Shown in pieces: positions 33,526-42,547 of a stretch of DNA of 64,000 nucleotides (positions within the stretch are counted from its first letter, which is position 1; each line of letters begins with the position of its first letter). Both the position numbers and the translations under genes were made by a program. The notes under the pieces are model-generated. The model made no database searches. It had not been told where the DNA came from and worked only from the letters and a program-made list of their open reading frames with translations. This DNA is from Terriglobia bacterium (GTDB taxonomy: Bacteria; Acidobacteriota; Terriglobia; Bryobacterales; Bryobacteraceae), in assembly GCA_020073445.1 (NCBI GenBank), contig JAIQFE010000021.1:1-64000 (forward strand). The letters are read 5' to 3'.

Positions 33526-35421
33526 ATGGCGGAACTCGATCCACGACAACATCTCGAACAGTGTATGGAGGCGGGGAAGTGGGCAGAGGCTCGCGCCGCG
33601 CTCGAAGCGCTGTGGATGGAGCGCCCGACCTCGGCCAATGCGAATTTCGTGTCGGCACAGGCGGAGCGATTGCATCAACAAGAGCCGATGGCGACGGCCC
33701 GTGTCGCGTTCCTGCGGTCATTCACCCTGGAGCCGGTGGTCCCCCTGTTGCGGGCTGGAGCGTTCGTCAAGGGGATCCGGCTCGAAACGCTGGTAGGCGA
33801 GTTCAACAGCTATCCGCAGGAGATTTTGGATCCTGCAAGCAAGCTGTATCAGTTCGCGCCGGACGTGGCGATTCTGGCTGTACAGACGCGGGACATCGCG
33901 CCGGAGTTGTGGAACGGCTTCACAGATCTGACGTCTGAACAAGCGGCGTCTGTCGTTCAACGTGTTGCGGACAGTTTCCGGTCCTGGATAGCCGCGTTTC
34001 GCACCCAAAGCCAAGCTAGCTTGATCGTGCACAACCTGGAGCTGCCGGCACAAGCGAGCCAAGGAATCCTCGACAGTCAAGCTGTCAACGGACAGGCGGA
34101 TTGCATCCGACAAGTTAACCAGGAACTAAAACGCATCGTCGCGGAACATCGCGGTGTATATATGCTCGATTACGATGCGCTGGTCGGTCGATGCGGACGG
34201 GAGCGCTGGGGCGATGAGCCCAAGTGGCTTTCGATGCGCATGCCGTTCGCCGCCGAAAGCCTGCTGCGCATGGCGAACGAGTGGCTTCGGTTCCTGTACG
34301 CTCTGATCGCACGGCCGGCCAAAGTGGTGGTGACGGATCTGGACAACACGCTGTGGGGCGGCGTGCTCGGCGAGGATCGCGTGGAAGGAATCGCGCTTGG
34401 TATGGAGCATCCCGGAGCGAGCTATCTTGCGCTTCAACGTGCGATGCTCGACCTGCACCAGCGCGGCGTGCTTCTGGCGATCGCCAGCAAGAACGATTCG
34501 GCGGATGCTCTGCATGCGATCGAAACGCATCCCGAGATGCTGCTCCGTGCGCGCCATTTCTCGGCGACGCGCATCAACTGGACGGACAAAGCAGAGAATC
34601 TGGTCAGCATCGCCAAAGAGTTGAATGTCGGCCTGGATTCGCTGTGCTTCATCGACGATAGCGATTTCGAATGCGCCCGCGTGCGCGAAGCTCTTCCGCA
34701 AGTGCGAGTGATTCCACTGCCGAAGAATCCGAGCGAATATGCCAGGACTCTCCGGGAGTCTCTGTACTTCGAGCGGCTTTCTTTATCGGAGGAAGATCGC
34801 GAGCGGGGTCACCTGTACGCCCAGCAGCAGCAGCGGACGCAGCTTTCAAGCGCGGCCACGAACATCGAGGACTTCTACCGGTCGCTGGAGCAGGAAGCCG
34901 AGATCAGCCCGGTAAACGCCGCGACCATGGCTCGCACGGCGCAGCTGACGCAAAAAACGAACCAGTTCAACATGACGACGCGGCGCTATACCGAGCAGCA
35001 GATCGCGGAGCTTGCGGGACGCGACGACCGCGGAGTGTATACGCTTCGCGTCAAGGACCGGTTCGGGGATAACGGTTTGGTGGGAGTCGCGATCGTGCAC
35101 CACGGCGGCGAAGTCGCCGAGATCGACACGCTTCTTCTGAGCTGCCGGGTGATCGGCCGAACCGTCGAAACTGCACTTCTCGCGTTCCTCGCAGCCGAAT
35201 GCCGGGAGCGAGGCGCACAGCGCCTGGAAGGCTGGTTCCTGCCGACCGCGAAAAATCAACCCGCGGAGAACGTATACGCATCGCACCAGTTTCAGAAGGT
35301 TGCCAATGAAGATCAGGGAACGAAATGGTCCCTCGATCTGATGCAAGCCGATCTTCAGTGTCCGGAATGGATTCGTGTCACTGCTTCAACCTCTACCAAT
35401 CGTGAATACGCCTGCCGTTGA
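33526..35421 (+). CDS. FkbH-like HAD-IIIC protein with C-terminal GNAT-like domain
   Basis: 631 residues from ATG 33526, one base after the previous stop; an ATG-less extension upstream is rejected. About 265 N-terminal residues form the FkbH N-domain. The HAD-IIIC core follows with VVVTDLDNTLWGGVLGED near residues 269-286 and the FIDDSDFE motif. The C-terminal 150 residues resemble an acyltransferase fold (GDNGLVGVAIV, VIGRTVETALLAFLA). In polyketide pathways FkbH homologues dephosphorylate 1,3-bisphosphoglycerate and load a glyceryl group onto an acyl carrier protein. A free carrier protein gene lies directly downstream, so the same reaction or a related hydroxyacyl transfer is a fair inference. 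Confidence 0.87.
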   Translation: MAELDPRQHLEQCMEAGKWAEARAALEALWMERPTSANANFVSAQAERLHQQEPMATARVAFLRSFTLEPVVPLLRAGAFVKGIRLETLVGEFNSYPQEILDPASKLYQFAPDVAILAVQTRDIAPELWNGFTDLTSEQAASVVQRVADSFRSWIAAFRTQSQASLIVHNLELPAQASQGILDSQAVNGQADCIRQVNQELKRIVAEHRGVYMLDYDALVGRCGRERWGDEPKWLSMRMPFAAESLLRMANEWLRFLYALIARPAKVVVTDLDNTLWGGVLGEDRVEGIALGMEHPGASYLALQRAMLDLHQRGVLLAIASKNDSADALHAIETHPEMLLRARHFSATRINWTDKAENLVSIAKELNVGLDSLCFIDDSDFECARVREALPQVRVIPLPKNPSEYARTLRESLYFERLSLSEEDRERGHLYAQQQQRTQLSSAATNIEDFYRSLEQEAEISPVNAATMARTAQLTQKTNQFNMTTRRYTEQQIAELAGRDDRGVYTLRVKDRFGDNGLVGVAIVHHGGEVAEIDTLLLSCRVIGRTVETALLAFLAAECRERGAQRLEGWFLPTAKNQPAENVYASHQFQKVANEDQGTKWSLDLMQADLQCPEWIRVTASTSTNREYACR

Positions 35422-35644
35422 CAAAATCCGGCAGCTCGCAAGTGATGTGTTTGAAGTTCCCTTGAGCGAGGTCGTGCCGGCATCATCGCCGGACACGATC
35501 GCCACGTGGGATTCGCTTCACCACTTGAACCTGGTTCTTGCGCTGGAACAGGAGTTCGCCATTCAGTTCACTCCTGAAGAAATCGAACAACTGCTGTCGA
35601 TCGAGCTGATCGATGCGCTGATCGCCGAGAAACTACAAGCATGA
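35375..35644 (+). CDS. Acyl carrier protein
   Basis: Up to 89 residues. The phosphopantetheine attachment motif is TWDSLHHLNLVLALE with Ser near residue 47. The remainder is acidic and helical, as expected (IQFTPEEIEQLLSIELIDALI). Two GTG starts are possible: 35375, inside the end of the FkbH gene, or 35402, which removes nine non-conserved residues and also overlaps the upstream gene. This is a dedicated carrier rather than the fatty-acid one, judged from its place between the FkbH-like and GNAT-like genes. Confidence 0.88.
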   Translation: MSLLQPLPIVNTPAVDKIRQLASDVFEVPLSEVVPASSPDTIATWDSLHHLNLVLALEQEFAIQFTPEEIEQLLSIELIDALIAEKLQA

Positions 35645-36777
35645 GCATGCAATTTCGATTCGCCAAGGCTGATGAGTATCCGGCCATTAGCGAGTTCCTC
35701 GACACGCATTGGGCCAAGGGCCACATCTACACCCGGGATGAGGAGTTGTTTCATTGGACATTCCGCCGGACGAATCATTGGGATGATAACGGCTACAGTT
35801 TTGCGCTTGCCGAGGATAACGGCGAACTGGTGGGAATTCTCGGTGGCATTCCGTTCGTCCTGAATACATTCGGTCAAAAGTCCAAGGCAGTGTGGATTGT
35901 CAACTATGTGATTCGCCCGGATCACCGCAAAGGGACGGGCGCATTGCAGCTTCTCAGCATGTTCCGGAAGGCTCCGTTCGAAGCGACTGTCGCGGCAGGC
36001 ATCACCAAGGAATCGACGGTGATCTATCGAGTACTGCGCGGCCAGGTGCTCGATCCGATTCCGCGTCACTTTATGGTTCTGCCCAATGGCGGAGAACGGC
36101 TCGCGCGATTGTTGACCATCGCTCATCCGGACTGGCCGATGGAACGTGCGCAGGCGCTCAGATCGGCTCTGGAACGCAAGTCGATTCCGGAGACGCGAAT
36201 CGAATCGCATGCCGGGCTGCCACAAGACTGGGACCAGAAACATTGGCCCAGCTTCGCCGAAAAGACGGTGGGAGCGGAACGCGACTCGGATTACCTGTGT
36301 TGGCGATACCAACGGCATCCACGCTTCGATTATCGATTTATCAGCGTCGCGGATGGGCCGCGGGCCGGGCTGGCAGTGTGGAGATTGGAAACTATCCGGC
36401 GGCGTACGGACAACGGACTGGAAGACGTCGATCGCATCGGTCGCCTGGTGGAGTTTCTGCCGGCGTCAGAGCAGAACGCACGCGATCTATTGACTGCTTT
36501 CTCGCAAGACCTCTGTGCCGCCGGCGCTTTTGGCGCGGACTACTACGGATTCCATGGGCCGAGCCGGGCGTGGCTCGCCGAATCCGGCTTTACGGCAGTG
36601 TCCGGTTTGGCTGACGCGGCGGGTATTCCGACTCGCTTCCAGCCGCTGGATGGAAAGACCGGTGACATCCTGAGCGCGATGTTCGTTCCTCCCACGCTGC
36701 CTGCCTGTTCGGCGACCGCGGCGGATTGTTCGTGGTATTGGACCAAGTCCGACTCCGATCAGGATCGGCCGAATTAA
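35641..36777 (+). CDS. GNAT-like N-acyltransferase
   Basis: 378 residues; the start ATG overlaps the carrier-protein stop (ATGA). The first 130 residues look like a GNAT fold: FRFAKADEYPAISEFL, then GELVGILGGIPFVL, and VNYVIRPDHRKGTGALQLL at the acyl-CoA/ACP pyrophosphate loop. The second half (WRYQRHPRFDYRF, VEFLPASEQNARDLL) resembles a second GNAT-type half seen in FemAB-like or tandem acetyltransferases. It probably transfers an acyl group to an amino sugar, using the neighbouring ACP as donor or acetyl-CoA. The specific donor cannot be read from sequence. Confidence 0.72.
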   Translation: MSMQFRFAKADEYPAISEFLDTHWAKGHIYTRDEELFHWTFRRTNHWDDNGYSFALAEDNGELVGILGGIPFVLNTFGQKSKAVWIVNYVIRPDHRKGTGALQLLSMFRKAPFEATVAAGITKESTVIYRVLRGQVLDPIPRHFMVLPNGGERLARLLTIAHPDWPMERAQALRSALERKSIPETRIESHAGLPQDWDQKHWPSFAEKTVGAERDSDYLCWRYQRHPRFDYRFISVADGPRAGLAVWRLETIRRRTDNGLEDVDRIGRLVEFLPASEQNARDLLTAFSQDLCAAGAFGADYYGFHGPSRAWLAESGFTAVSGLADAAGIPTRFQPLDGKTGDILSAMFVPPTLPACSATAADCSWYWTKSDSDQDRPN

Positions 36778-36780
36778 GGT

Positions 36781-37725
36781 ATGAGTGACGCTTCCCTTCA
36801 TATAGTCACGTATCACTACGTGCGGGATCTTCCCCGAACGCCGTTCCCCAGAATCAAGGGGATGTTGCTGAGCGACTTCGAGAAGCAGGTCGATCAACTC
36901 CGCGGCGCGTATGAGATGGCCACTTTAGATTCCGCCGTGGCGTTTCTGAACGGGACGTATCAGCCGTCGCGAAATCTGTGTCTGCTGACGTTCGACGACG
37001 GACTCAAGGAACATTTCGCCGAAGTGACTCCGCTGCTGCATGAGCGGGGCGTTCAGGGCATTTTTCACGTGATCACCGGATGCCTGGAGGAACGCCGCAC
37101 GGCTCCCGTCCACATGAATCACTTTTTGATGGCGAAGCTGGACTTCAAGAAATACAAACAGTCGTTCTTTAGCGAGATGGAAGAGCTGACGGGCGAAGCA
37201 GCCGAGATGCCGGTGTTCGATCCGGAAGTGGTTCGGAATACCTATTCGCTGGATACGCAGCCCATTGCGGAATTCAAATACTTCTTCAACTTCATTCTTG
37301 AGAGCGGGCTTCGGGATCGTGTTGTGACCCGGATGTTCGAAACTCACCTCGGAGATCCGGCGTCGTTTTCGGACGGCTTGTACCTGAATTGGAGCGAAGC
37401 CAAGCAAATGCAGGCGGCCGGAATGGTGATCGGCGGACACACGCATGAGCACCGGCCGCTGGCGACGCTGCCGGAAGAGCAACTGGAGGTCGATACGAAG
37501 CTCTGCCGCGACTTGCTTCGAAAGCGCCTGGGAGAGCAGCCGTTGTGGCCGTTTTGCTACCCCTACGGCCGCCAGAATTCGTTTAACCCCGCTGCCGTAC
37601 GCAGCGTCCAACGCGAAGGTTTTGACTGCGCCTTCACGACGGTCACCGGCTTGAATCAGCCCGGAACAGATTTGTACCGCATCCATCGCGTGGACTGCAA
37701 TCAGGCCTGGATTTCCCAGGCGTAA
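36781..37725 (+). CDS. Polysaccharide deacetylase-family protein (NodB-like)
   Basis: 314 residues. It opens with VTYHYVRD, followed by LTFDDGLKEHF, the TFDDG metal-binding motif of carbohydrate esterase family 4, near residue 77. HTHEHRPL near residue 220 supplies the His motif, and WPFCYPYGR the later conserved segment. There is no signal peptide, so it probably works on a cytoplasmic or lipid-linked sugar, removing an N-acetyl group. That would fit a pathway in which a sugar is deacetylated and then re-acylated with a different group by the GNAT-like protein just upstream. Confidence 0.85.
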   Translation: MSDASLHIVTYHYVRDLPRTPFPRIKGMLLSDFEKQVDQLRGAYEMATLDSAVAFLNGTYQPSRNLCLLTFDDGLKEHFAEVTPLLHERGVQGIFHVITGCLEERRTAPVHMNHFLMAKLDFKKYKQSFFSEMEELTGEAAEMPVFDPEVVRNTYSLDTQPIAEFKYFFNFILESGLRDRVVTRMFETHLGDPASFSDGLYLNWSEAKQMQAAGMVIGGHTHEHRPLATLPEEQLEVDTKLCRDLLRKRLGEQPLWPFCYPYGRQNSFNPAAVRSVQREGFDCAFTTVTGLNQPGTDLYRIHRVDCNQAWISQA

Positions 37726-37750
37726 CTTAGCGCTCGCGCCAAAACAGGAG

Positions 37751-39028
37751 ATGAATCGAGTGACATCGAATACCCCACGCAAGGTCTGCGCCGTCCTGGT
37801 GGATCGAGCCAACTACGGGCGCTTGAAGCCCGTGCTGAGCGAGATCAAATCGCGCCCGGAGCTGCAACTTCAGCTCGTCGCGACGGGCACCATGGTGCTT
37901 CAGAGGTTCGGGTATCCCGTTGCGGTCGTTAAGGCCGACGGTTACCAGGTGGACAGCGAAATCCACATCGAGCTGGAAGGCTCCACGCCCGCGACCATGG
38001 CGAAATCGGTCGGCTTCGGGATTGTGGAGTTCGCCAGCGAATTTCAACGCTTGCAGCCCGACCTGGTTTTGCTGATCGGCGATCGATATGAAGCCCTGGC
38101 AGCCGCGATTGCGGCAGCCTACATGAACATCTGTATCGTTCACATCCAGGGCGGGGAAGTATCGGGCTCCATCGATGAGAGCGCCCGCCATGCGATCACG
38201 AAAATGGCGCATTTCCATTTTCCGAGCACGGCGCGAGCCGCGGAGTACCTGCAGCGAATGGGCGAGCGTCCGGATTCCATCCTCGGCGTCGGATGCCCCA
38301 GCAGCGACATCGCGCGCCAATTGGATCTGGAACTGGACCCGCAGGTCGTCAACGGAACCGGCAGCGGCGCGCAGATCGATCTCTCGAAGCCCTTCCTTCT
38401 AGTGATGTTCCACCCGACTACGACGTCTTATGGCGGGGAGCAATCGCAGATCGAAGAGGTGTTGACCGCGCTCGGAAGTGTGCGACTGCCAACGGTCATG
38501 TTGTGGCCGAACATAGATGCAGGATCGGACCGGATCAGCAAGTCGATTCGCGTGTTCCGCGACAGGGTGAGCCCGGATTGGCTCCGGACGATTACGAACT
38601 TGCCTCCCGAAGACTATCTCAGGCTGCTGGCGAAGGCCTCCAGCGCGGTCGGCAACTCGAGCAGTTTCGTTCGCGATGCGGGCTACTTCGGAACGCCGGT
38701 GGTTCTGGTGGGCGATCGCCAGGAAGGCCGCGAAACGGATGTGCACGTCATCCCGGTAGAGCCGGTCGCGGATGAAATTGCGAGGGTGATCGCGTACCAG
38801 ATGGCTCACGGCCGTTACGCGCCGAGCACTCTTTACGGACACGGGCGCGTAGCGGAACAGATCGCCGAGCAGCTCGTGATGCTACGGCCGTACATCCAGA
38901 AACGGCTGGATTATATCTACGACAAAGAATTGGTGAACGCGAATGGCAATACGGGTTCTTGGAATCGTCACGGCGCGAAGCGGGTCGAAGGGTATCCCCC
39001 GCAAGAATATCGCGCCTCTGCTCGGTAA
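37751..39028 (+). CDS. Hydrolysing UDP-sugar 2-epimerase (NeuC/LegG-like)
   Basis: 425 residues. The fold is that of UDP-GlcNAc 2-epimerases, with VLVDRANYGRLKPVL, the LLIGDRYEALAAA motif and HIQGGEVSGSIDESARHAITK, which are typical of the hydrolysing NeuC/LegG/PseG-associated type. The C-terminal half has NSSSFVRDAGYFGTPVVLVGDRQEGRE. These enzymes release a 2-epimerised N-acyl sugar from UDP as the substrate for NeuB-type synthases. The last 86 bp overlap the start of the next gene, and the final 28 residues (GNTGSWNRHGAKRVEGYPP and beyond) look like out-of-frame translation, not a conserved tail. Confidence 0.9.
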   Translation: MNRVTSNTPRKVCAVLVDRANYGRLKPVLSEIKSRPELQLQLVATGTMVLQRFGYPVAVVKADGYQVDSEIHIELEGSTPATMAKSVGFGIVEFASEFQRLQPDLVLLIGDRYEALAAAIAAAYMNICIVHIQGGEVSGSIDESARHAITKMAHFHFPSTARAAEYLQRMGERPDSILGVGCPSSDIARQLDLELDPQVVNGTGSGAQIDLSKPFLLVMFHPTTTSYGGEQSQIEEVLTALGSVRLPTVMLWPNIDAGSDRISKSIRVFRDRVSPDWLRTITNLPPEDYLRLLAKASSAVGNSSSFVRDAGYFGTPVVLVGDRQEGRETDVHVIPVEPVADEIARVIAYQMAHGRYAPSTLYGHGRVAEQIAEQLVMLRPYIQKRLDYIYDKELVNANGNTGSWNRHGAKRVEGYPPQEYRASAR

Positions 39029-39647
39029 GCCGCTGCTGGCTTACACGGCGCTTGCAGCCCGCTGCGCGAAGCGCTTGACTCGCACGGTCCTCTCTACCAA
39101 CTGCGAGGAGATCGCGGGAGTTGGGCGGGAGTGGGGACTGGAAGTTCCTTTTCTGCGGCCGCCGGAACTGGCGCAGGACGACACGCCGACCATCCCGGTA
39201 TTGCAGGACGTGGTTCGGAGACTGGAAGCACAGGGCGAGCACTACGATGCCATTCTCACGCTGCAACCCACAAATCCTTTACGGAGGGCGGAAGATATAG
39301 ACGGCGCCATCGCTTTGATCGAGCAAACAGGAGCCGATTCGGTCATCTCGTTCATGGACGTCGGAGAAAAGCAGCCGGCGCGCATGAAGTGGATCGAAGA
39401 GGACGGCCGCGTGCAGGATCCTCCGTTCGCGGAGGCTGTGGAAGGTCAGCCCCGGCAGCAGCTTCGCAAGCTGTATCTGCGCGAGGGATCCATCTATCTC
39501 ACGCGGCGTGATGTTCTCATGAACCAGAATTCGCTCAAGGGAAGAGACTGCCGGGCCTGGATCGTTTCCGAGGAACGCGCGTGTAATATCGACACGCCCT
39601 TCGATCTGTTCCTGGCCGAGCAGCTAATGAGGCGCAGTGCAGAATAG
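38943..39647 (+). CDS. CMP-nonulosonate cytidylyltransferase (NeuA/LegF-like)
   Basis: 234 residues. The nucleotide-binding motif ARSGSKGIPRKNI is at residues 11-23, followed by LLGKPLLAYT, ILTLQPTNPLR and NIDTPFDLFLAE at the C-terminus. This matches CMP-N-acetylneuraminate synthetases, which activate nonulosonic acids with CTP. With the NeuB-like and NeuC-like genes it completes the core of a nonulosonic-acid pathway. The gene begins inside the preceding gene (86-bp overlap), so translation is probably coupled. Confidence 0.92.
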   Translation: MAIRVLGIVTARSGSKGIPRKNIAPLLGKPLLAYTALAARCAKRLTRTVLSTNCEEIAGVGREWGLEVPFLRPPELAQDDTPTIPVLQDVVRRLEAQGEHYDAILTLQPTNPLRRAEDIDGAIALIEQTGADSVISFMDVGEKQPARMKWIEEDGRVQDPPFAEAVEGQPRQQLRKLYLREGSIYLTRRDVLMNQNSLKGRDCRAWIVSEERACNIDTPFDLFLAEQLMRRSAE

Positions 39648-40599
39648 CTATAAGATCGTCATCGCCGAACCCGCGGGCTTCTCACAAGAAGCCCTAGAAC
39701 TATTGCGGCATCAGGGACAAGTGTTCTTTGCGAAAGGTCCGCACGACCAGGTGTTTCGCGATGCGGACGTGGTGTGGGTGCGGTTGCGCGACCGGATCGA
39801 CCGCGACTTCTTCTCGCGCGCGCCGAACGCGAAGATTATCGTCACCGCGACCACTGGACTGAATCACATCGATTTGCGCGAGGCGGATCGCCGCGGCATT
39901 CAAGTGCTTTCGCTGCGCGGGGAGACGAGCTTCCTGCGCGAAATTCGCGCTACGGCGGAGCATTCGGTGGGTCTGATGCTCGCGCTTCTTCGCCAGATCC
40001 CGGCAGCGGCTGGGCATGTGCGCGAGGGCGGCTGGAATCGGGACCTTTTCAAAGGCCACGAGCTGCACGAAAAGACGATCGGCATCGTCGGTTACGGCCG
40101 GCTGGGCAGCTTGGTCGCCCGCTATCTGCTGGCGTTCGGAGCGAAGGTGTTGGCTGCAGATCCGAATGTGATCGGCAATATGCTCGATCCTTACGTCCCG
40201 CTGGTTTCCCTGTCCGAACTGCTGCGGGTGTCCGATATCGTCACGCTGCACGTGAATTTCACGGAAGCGAATGTGGGGATGATCGGGGCTCGGGAATTCG
40301 CCCGGATGAAACACGGATCGTGGTTCATCAACACGGCGCGGGGAGAACTGGTGGACCAAGACGCCCTGCTTGTCGCATTGCGCTCGGGGTGGATACGCGG
40401 AGCGGCGATCGATGTCGTTGCTGACGAGCAGGCTCAAGGAGCGGCCGGTCGGCTGGTGGAATTTGCCCAGCGGAACTCGAACTTGCTCATCACTCCGCAC
40501 ATCGGCGGATGCACCGTCGAGTCGATGGAAAAGACCGAGCTGTTCATGGCGAAGAAGCTGCAGGCTGCCTTGACGGCGGCGGCCGTGGCTCACGCCTAG
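39637..40599 (+). CDS. D-isomer-specific 2-hydroxyacid dehydrogenase
   Basis: 320 residues from GTG 39637, overlapping the previous gene by 11 bases. The NAD-binding motif is GIVGYGRLGSLVARYL near residue 148. The catalytic Arg is in NTARGELVDQDAL, the Glu in DVVADEQ and the His in TPHIGGCT. The family covers glycerate/hydroxypyruvate, phosphoglycerate and lactate dehydrogenases. In a locus with an FkbH-like protein it could make or consume a small hydroxyacid used to decorate a sugar; that is inference. Sugar-linked substrates are also possible. Confidence 0.85.
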   Translation: MQNSYKIVIAEPAGFSQEALELLRHQGQVFFAKGPHDQVFRDADVVWVRLRDRIDRDFFSRAPNAKIIVTATTGLNHIDLREADRRGIQVLSLRGETSFLREIRATAEHSVGLMLALLRQIPAAAGHVREGGWNRDLFKGHELHEKTIGIVGYGRLGSLVARYLLAFGAKVLAADPNVIGNMLDPYVPLVSLSELLRVSDIVTLHVNFTEANVGMIGAREFARMKHGSWFINTARGELVDQDALLVALRSGWIRGAAIDVVADEQAQGAAGRLVEFAQRNSNLLITPHIGGCTVESMEKTELFMAKKLQAALTAAAVAHA

Positions 40600-40612
40600 A
40601 AAAGAGCGAGTC

Positions 40613-42376
40613 ATGTGCGGCATCTCAGGGATTTTCGGCCAAGGTTGGAGCTCAGCGGAGCTCCAGGCGATGATCTCCGCCCAGAGGCATCGCGGACCCG
40701 ATGCGGACGGGCACTTCATTGATGCCACGGGGATCGCCGGCCTGGGTCACAACCGGCTGAGCATCATCGATCTTTCGGCGGCTGGTCAGCAGCCGATGTC
40801 CAATGCGGACGGGACGCTGAAGATCGCTTTCAACGGAGAAATCTATAACTATCTGGAGCTGCGCGCGCAGCTGAGCGATTATCCTTATCGCACCAATACC
40901 GACACCGAGGTGATTCTGGCAGCTTTCGAGAAGTGGGGCGAAGGCTGCGTCGAGCATTTTCTCGGGATGTTCGCGTTCCTGATCTGGGACTCGCGGAAGC
41001 GCAAGTTGTTCGCAGCGCGAGACCGATTTGGAGTGAAGCCGCTCTATTATCACCATCGCGCCGATGGAACGCTGTTCGTCGCCAGCGAAATCGCCGCGTT
41101 GCACGCCGCAGGGGTTTGTTGCTCCTCGGACGCGTCCGTGTGGGCGACTTACTTCGCGTATGGTCATCACGATCATTCGGAGAAGACGTTTTGGGATCAG
41201 GCGTATTCGCTGCCGCCGGGGCACACGCTTACATGGGCGGCGGGCAGAATAGCGATCCGCTGCTGGTACGATCTGGCGGCGGCTGTCGGTTCGGAATACG
41301 ATGAGCGGCCGATCGAGGTAGTGGAAGAAGAGTACCTGGCTCTGCTCCAGGAGAACGTTGCGCTGCGTTTTCGTGCCGACGTGCCGGTTGGCATCAATAT
41401 AAGCGGAGGATTGGATTCGTCCGTATTGTTGGGACTGGTCCAAAAGATTCAAGGAGCCGATAGCGCCGTACAGGCGTTCACTTACGTAACTGGCGATCCT
41501 CGCTACGACGAACTGCCCTGGGTCCAGCAGATGCTGGCCCATACCGCGCATCCCTCGGTGGTGTGCGAATTTCGCGCGCAGGATGTGCCGGCGTTAGCCG
41601 CATCGGTGCAGGCGCATGAAAGCGAACCATTCGGCGGACTTCCGACCCTGGCGTATGCTCGTGTGTTCGAACACGCGCGTGCCCAGGGCGTCATTGTTTT
41701 GCTGGACGGGCAAGGCATGGACGAGCAGTGGGCGGGTTACGACTACTATCTTTCCGAGCTGAATCCGCAGGCCGGTTCGCAGCCCGCGAGCATCCTGCAA
41801 GGGACTAAGCAGCGGCCGCTTCGTCCCGAGTGTCTGATTCCCGGCTTCCGTGATCTGGCAGCGCCCCTGGTGGCGAGCCGTCCGTTTCCGGACGGGCTAC
41901 GGAATCGCCAATACCAAGATTCTCGATACACCAAGATTCCCAGGGCCCTGAGATTTAACGATCGGGTGTCGATGCGGTCCTCGACCGAGCTTCGGGAGCC
42001 GTTTTTGGACCATCGCCTGTTTGAGCTGGCGCTCCGGCAGCCGGCGGACCGCAAGATCACCCCGGGCGAGCGGAAGTGGATGTTGCGCAAGATCGCCAAG
42101 CGGCTGGTTCCCGAAAATCTGGCAAATACTCCCAAGCGGCCTCTTCAGACTCCCCAGCGGGAATGGCTGGCCGGACCGCTCCGCGACTGGAGCCGGGACT
42201 GTATCGAGGCGGCGCTGGACGGGTTCGGAAACGTCTGGCTGGATCCGAAGGCGGTACGCGCGGCGTGGTCGGACTATCTAGGTGGCGGCAGCGACAACAG
42301 TTATTACATCTGGCAGTGGATCAGTCTAGGACTAATGGTCCACAGCCGGGGGGCTGTGTATGCGCATTCTGCGTAA
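40613..42376 (+). CDS. Asparagine-synthetase-like glutamine amidotransferase (first copy)
   Basis: 587 residues. It begins MCGISGIFG with the N-terminal nucleophile Cys2 of class II glutamine amidotransferases, followed by RHRGPDADG, LSIIDLS and FNGEIYNYLELR. The synthetase half has the pyrophosphate loop SGGLDSS near residue 264. AsnB-like enzymes in surface-glycan loci are often thought to amidate uronic acids, not make free asparagine. A second, distinct copy lies at 48028. The stop codon sits inside the first hairpin of the structured region that follows. Confidence 0.9.
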   Translation: MCGISGIFGQGWSSAELQAMISAQRHRGPDADGHFIDATGIAGLGHNRLSIIDLSAAGQQPMSNADGTLKIAFNGEIYNYLELRAQLSDYPYRTNTDTEVILAAFEKWGEGCVEHFLGMFAFLIWDSRKRKLFAARDRFGVKPLYYHHRADGTLFVASEIAALHAAGVCCSSDASVWATYFAYGHHDHSEKTFWDQAYSLPPGHTLTWAAGRIAIRCWYDLAAAVGSEYDERPIEVVEEEYLALLQENVALRFRADVPVGINISGGLDSSVLLGLVQKIQGADSAVQAFTYVTGDPRYDELPWVQQMLAHTAHPSVVCEFRAQDVPALAASVQAHESEPFGGLPTLAYARVFEHARAQGVIVLLDGQGMDEQWAGYDYYLSELNPQAGSQPASILQGTKQRPLRPECLIPGFRDLAAPLVASRPFPDGLRNRQYQDSRYTKIPRALRFNDRVSMRSSTELREPFLDHRLFELALRQPADRKITPGERKWMLRKIAKRLVPENLANTPKRPLQTPQREWLAGPLRDWSRDCIEAALDGFGNVWLDPKAVRAAWSDYLGGGSDNSYYIWQWISLGLMVHSRGAVYAHSA

Positions 42377-42547
42377 GGGTACGCCCAATAGTCCCGGGGT
42401 GCAAAACGGTGGTACTCCAACCCATGGGGGATTGTCCCGCTCGGAGCCAATGGTTAACATGAACTGCTTTCGTAGCAACACTATACGAGGCAAGGGCGGT
42501 CTAGCCCTTCCTGAGAAGCCCCGCACTGTGAGTGGGAAAGCGGGAGC
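42377..42547 (+). ncRNA. Structured non-coding stretch; possible IS200/IS605-type right-end or omega-RNA-like relic
   Basis: About 171 bases with no coding potential, in a locus where genes otherwise nearly touch. Several perfect stems are visible: GCGTA-AGGG-TACGC (42371-42384, overlapping the upstream stop), TCGTA/TACGA (42470-42488), AAGGGC-GGTCTA-GCCCTT (42492-42509), and CCCGC/GCGGG (42520-42544) enclosing ACT-GTG-AGT. The end reads GAAGCCCCGC...GCGGGAGCATG, which resembles the terminal hairpin at the right end of IS200/IS605 elements and of TnpB-associated RNAs. No tnpB or tnpA remains. Alternatives are a cis-regulatory leader for the wzt-like gene or a dispersed acidobacterial repeat. 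The structure is seen; the identity is inference. Confidence 0.4.

Noticed and set aside
42377-42547. Cobalamin or cyclic-di-GMP riboswitch
   Set aside because: Neither the B12 box nor the GEMM core sequence is present, although the region is structured.
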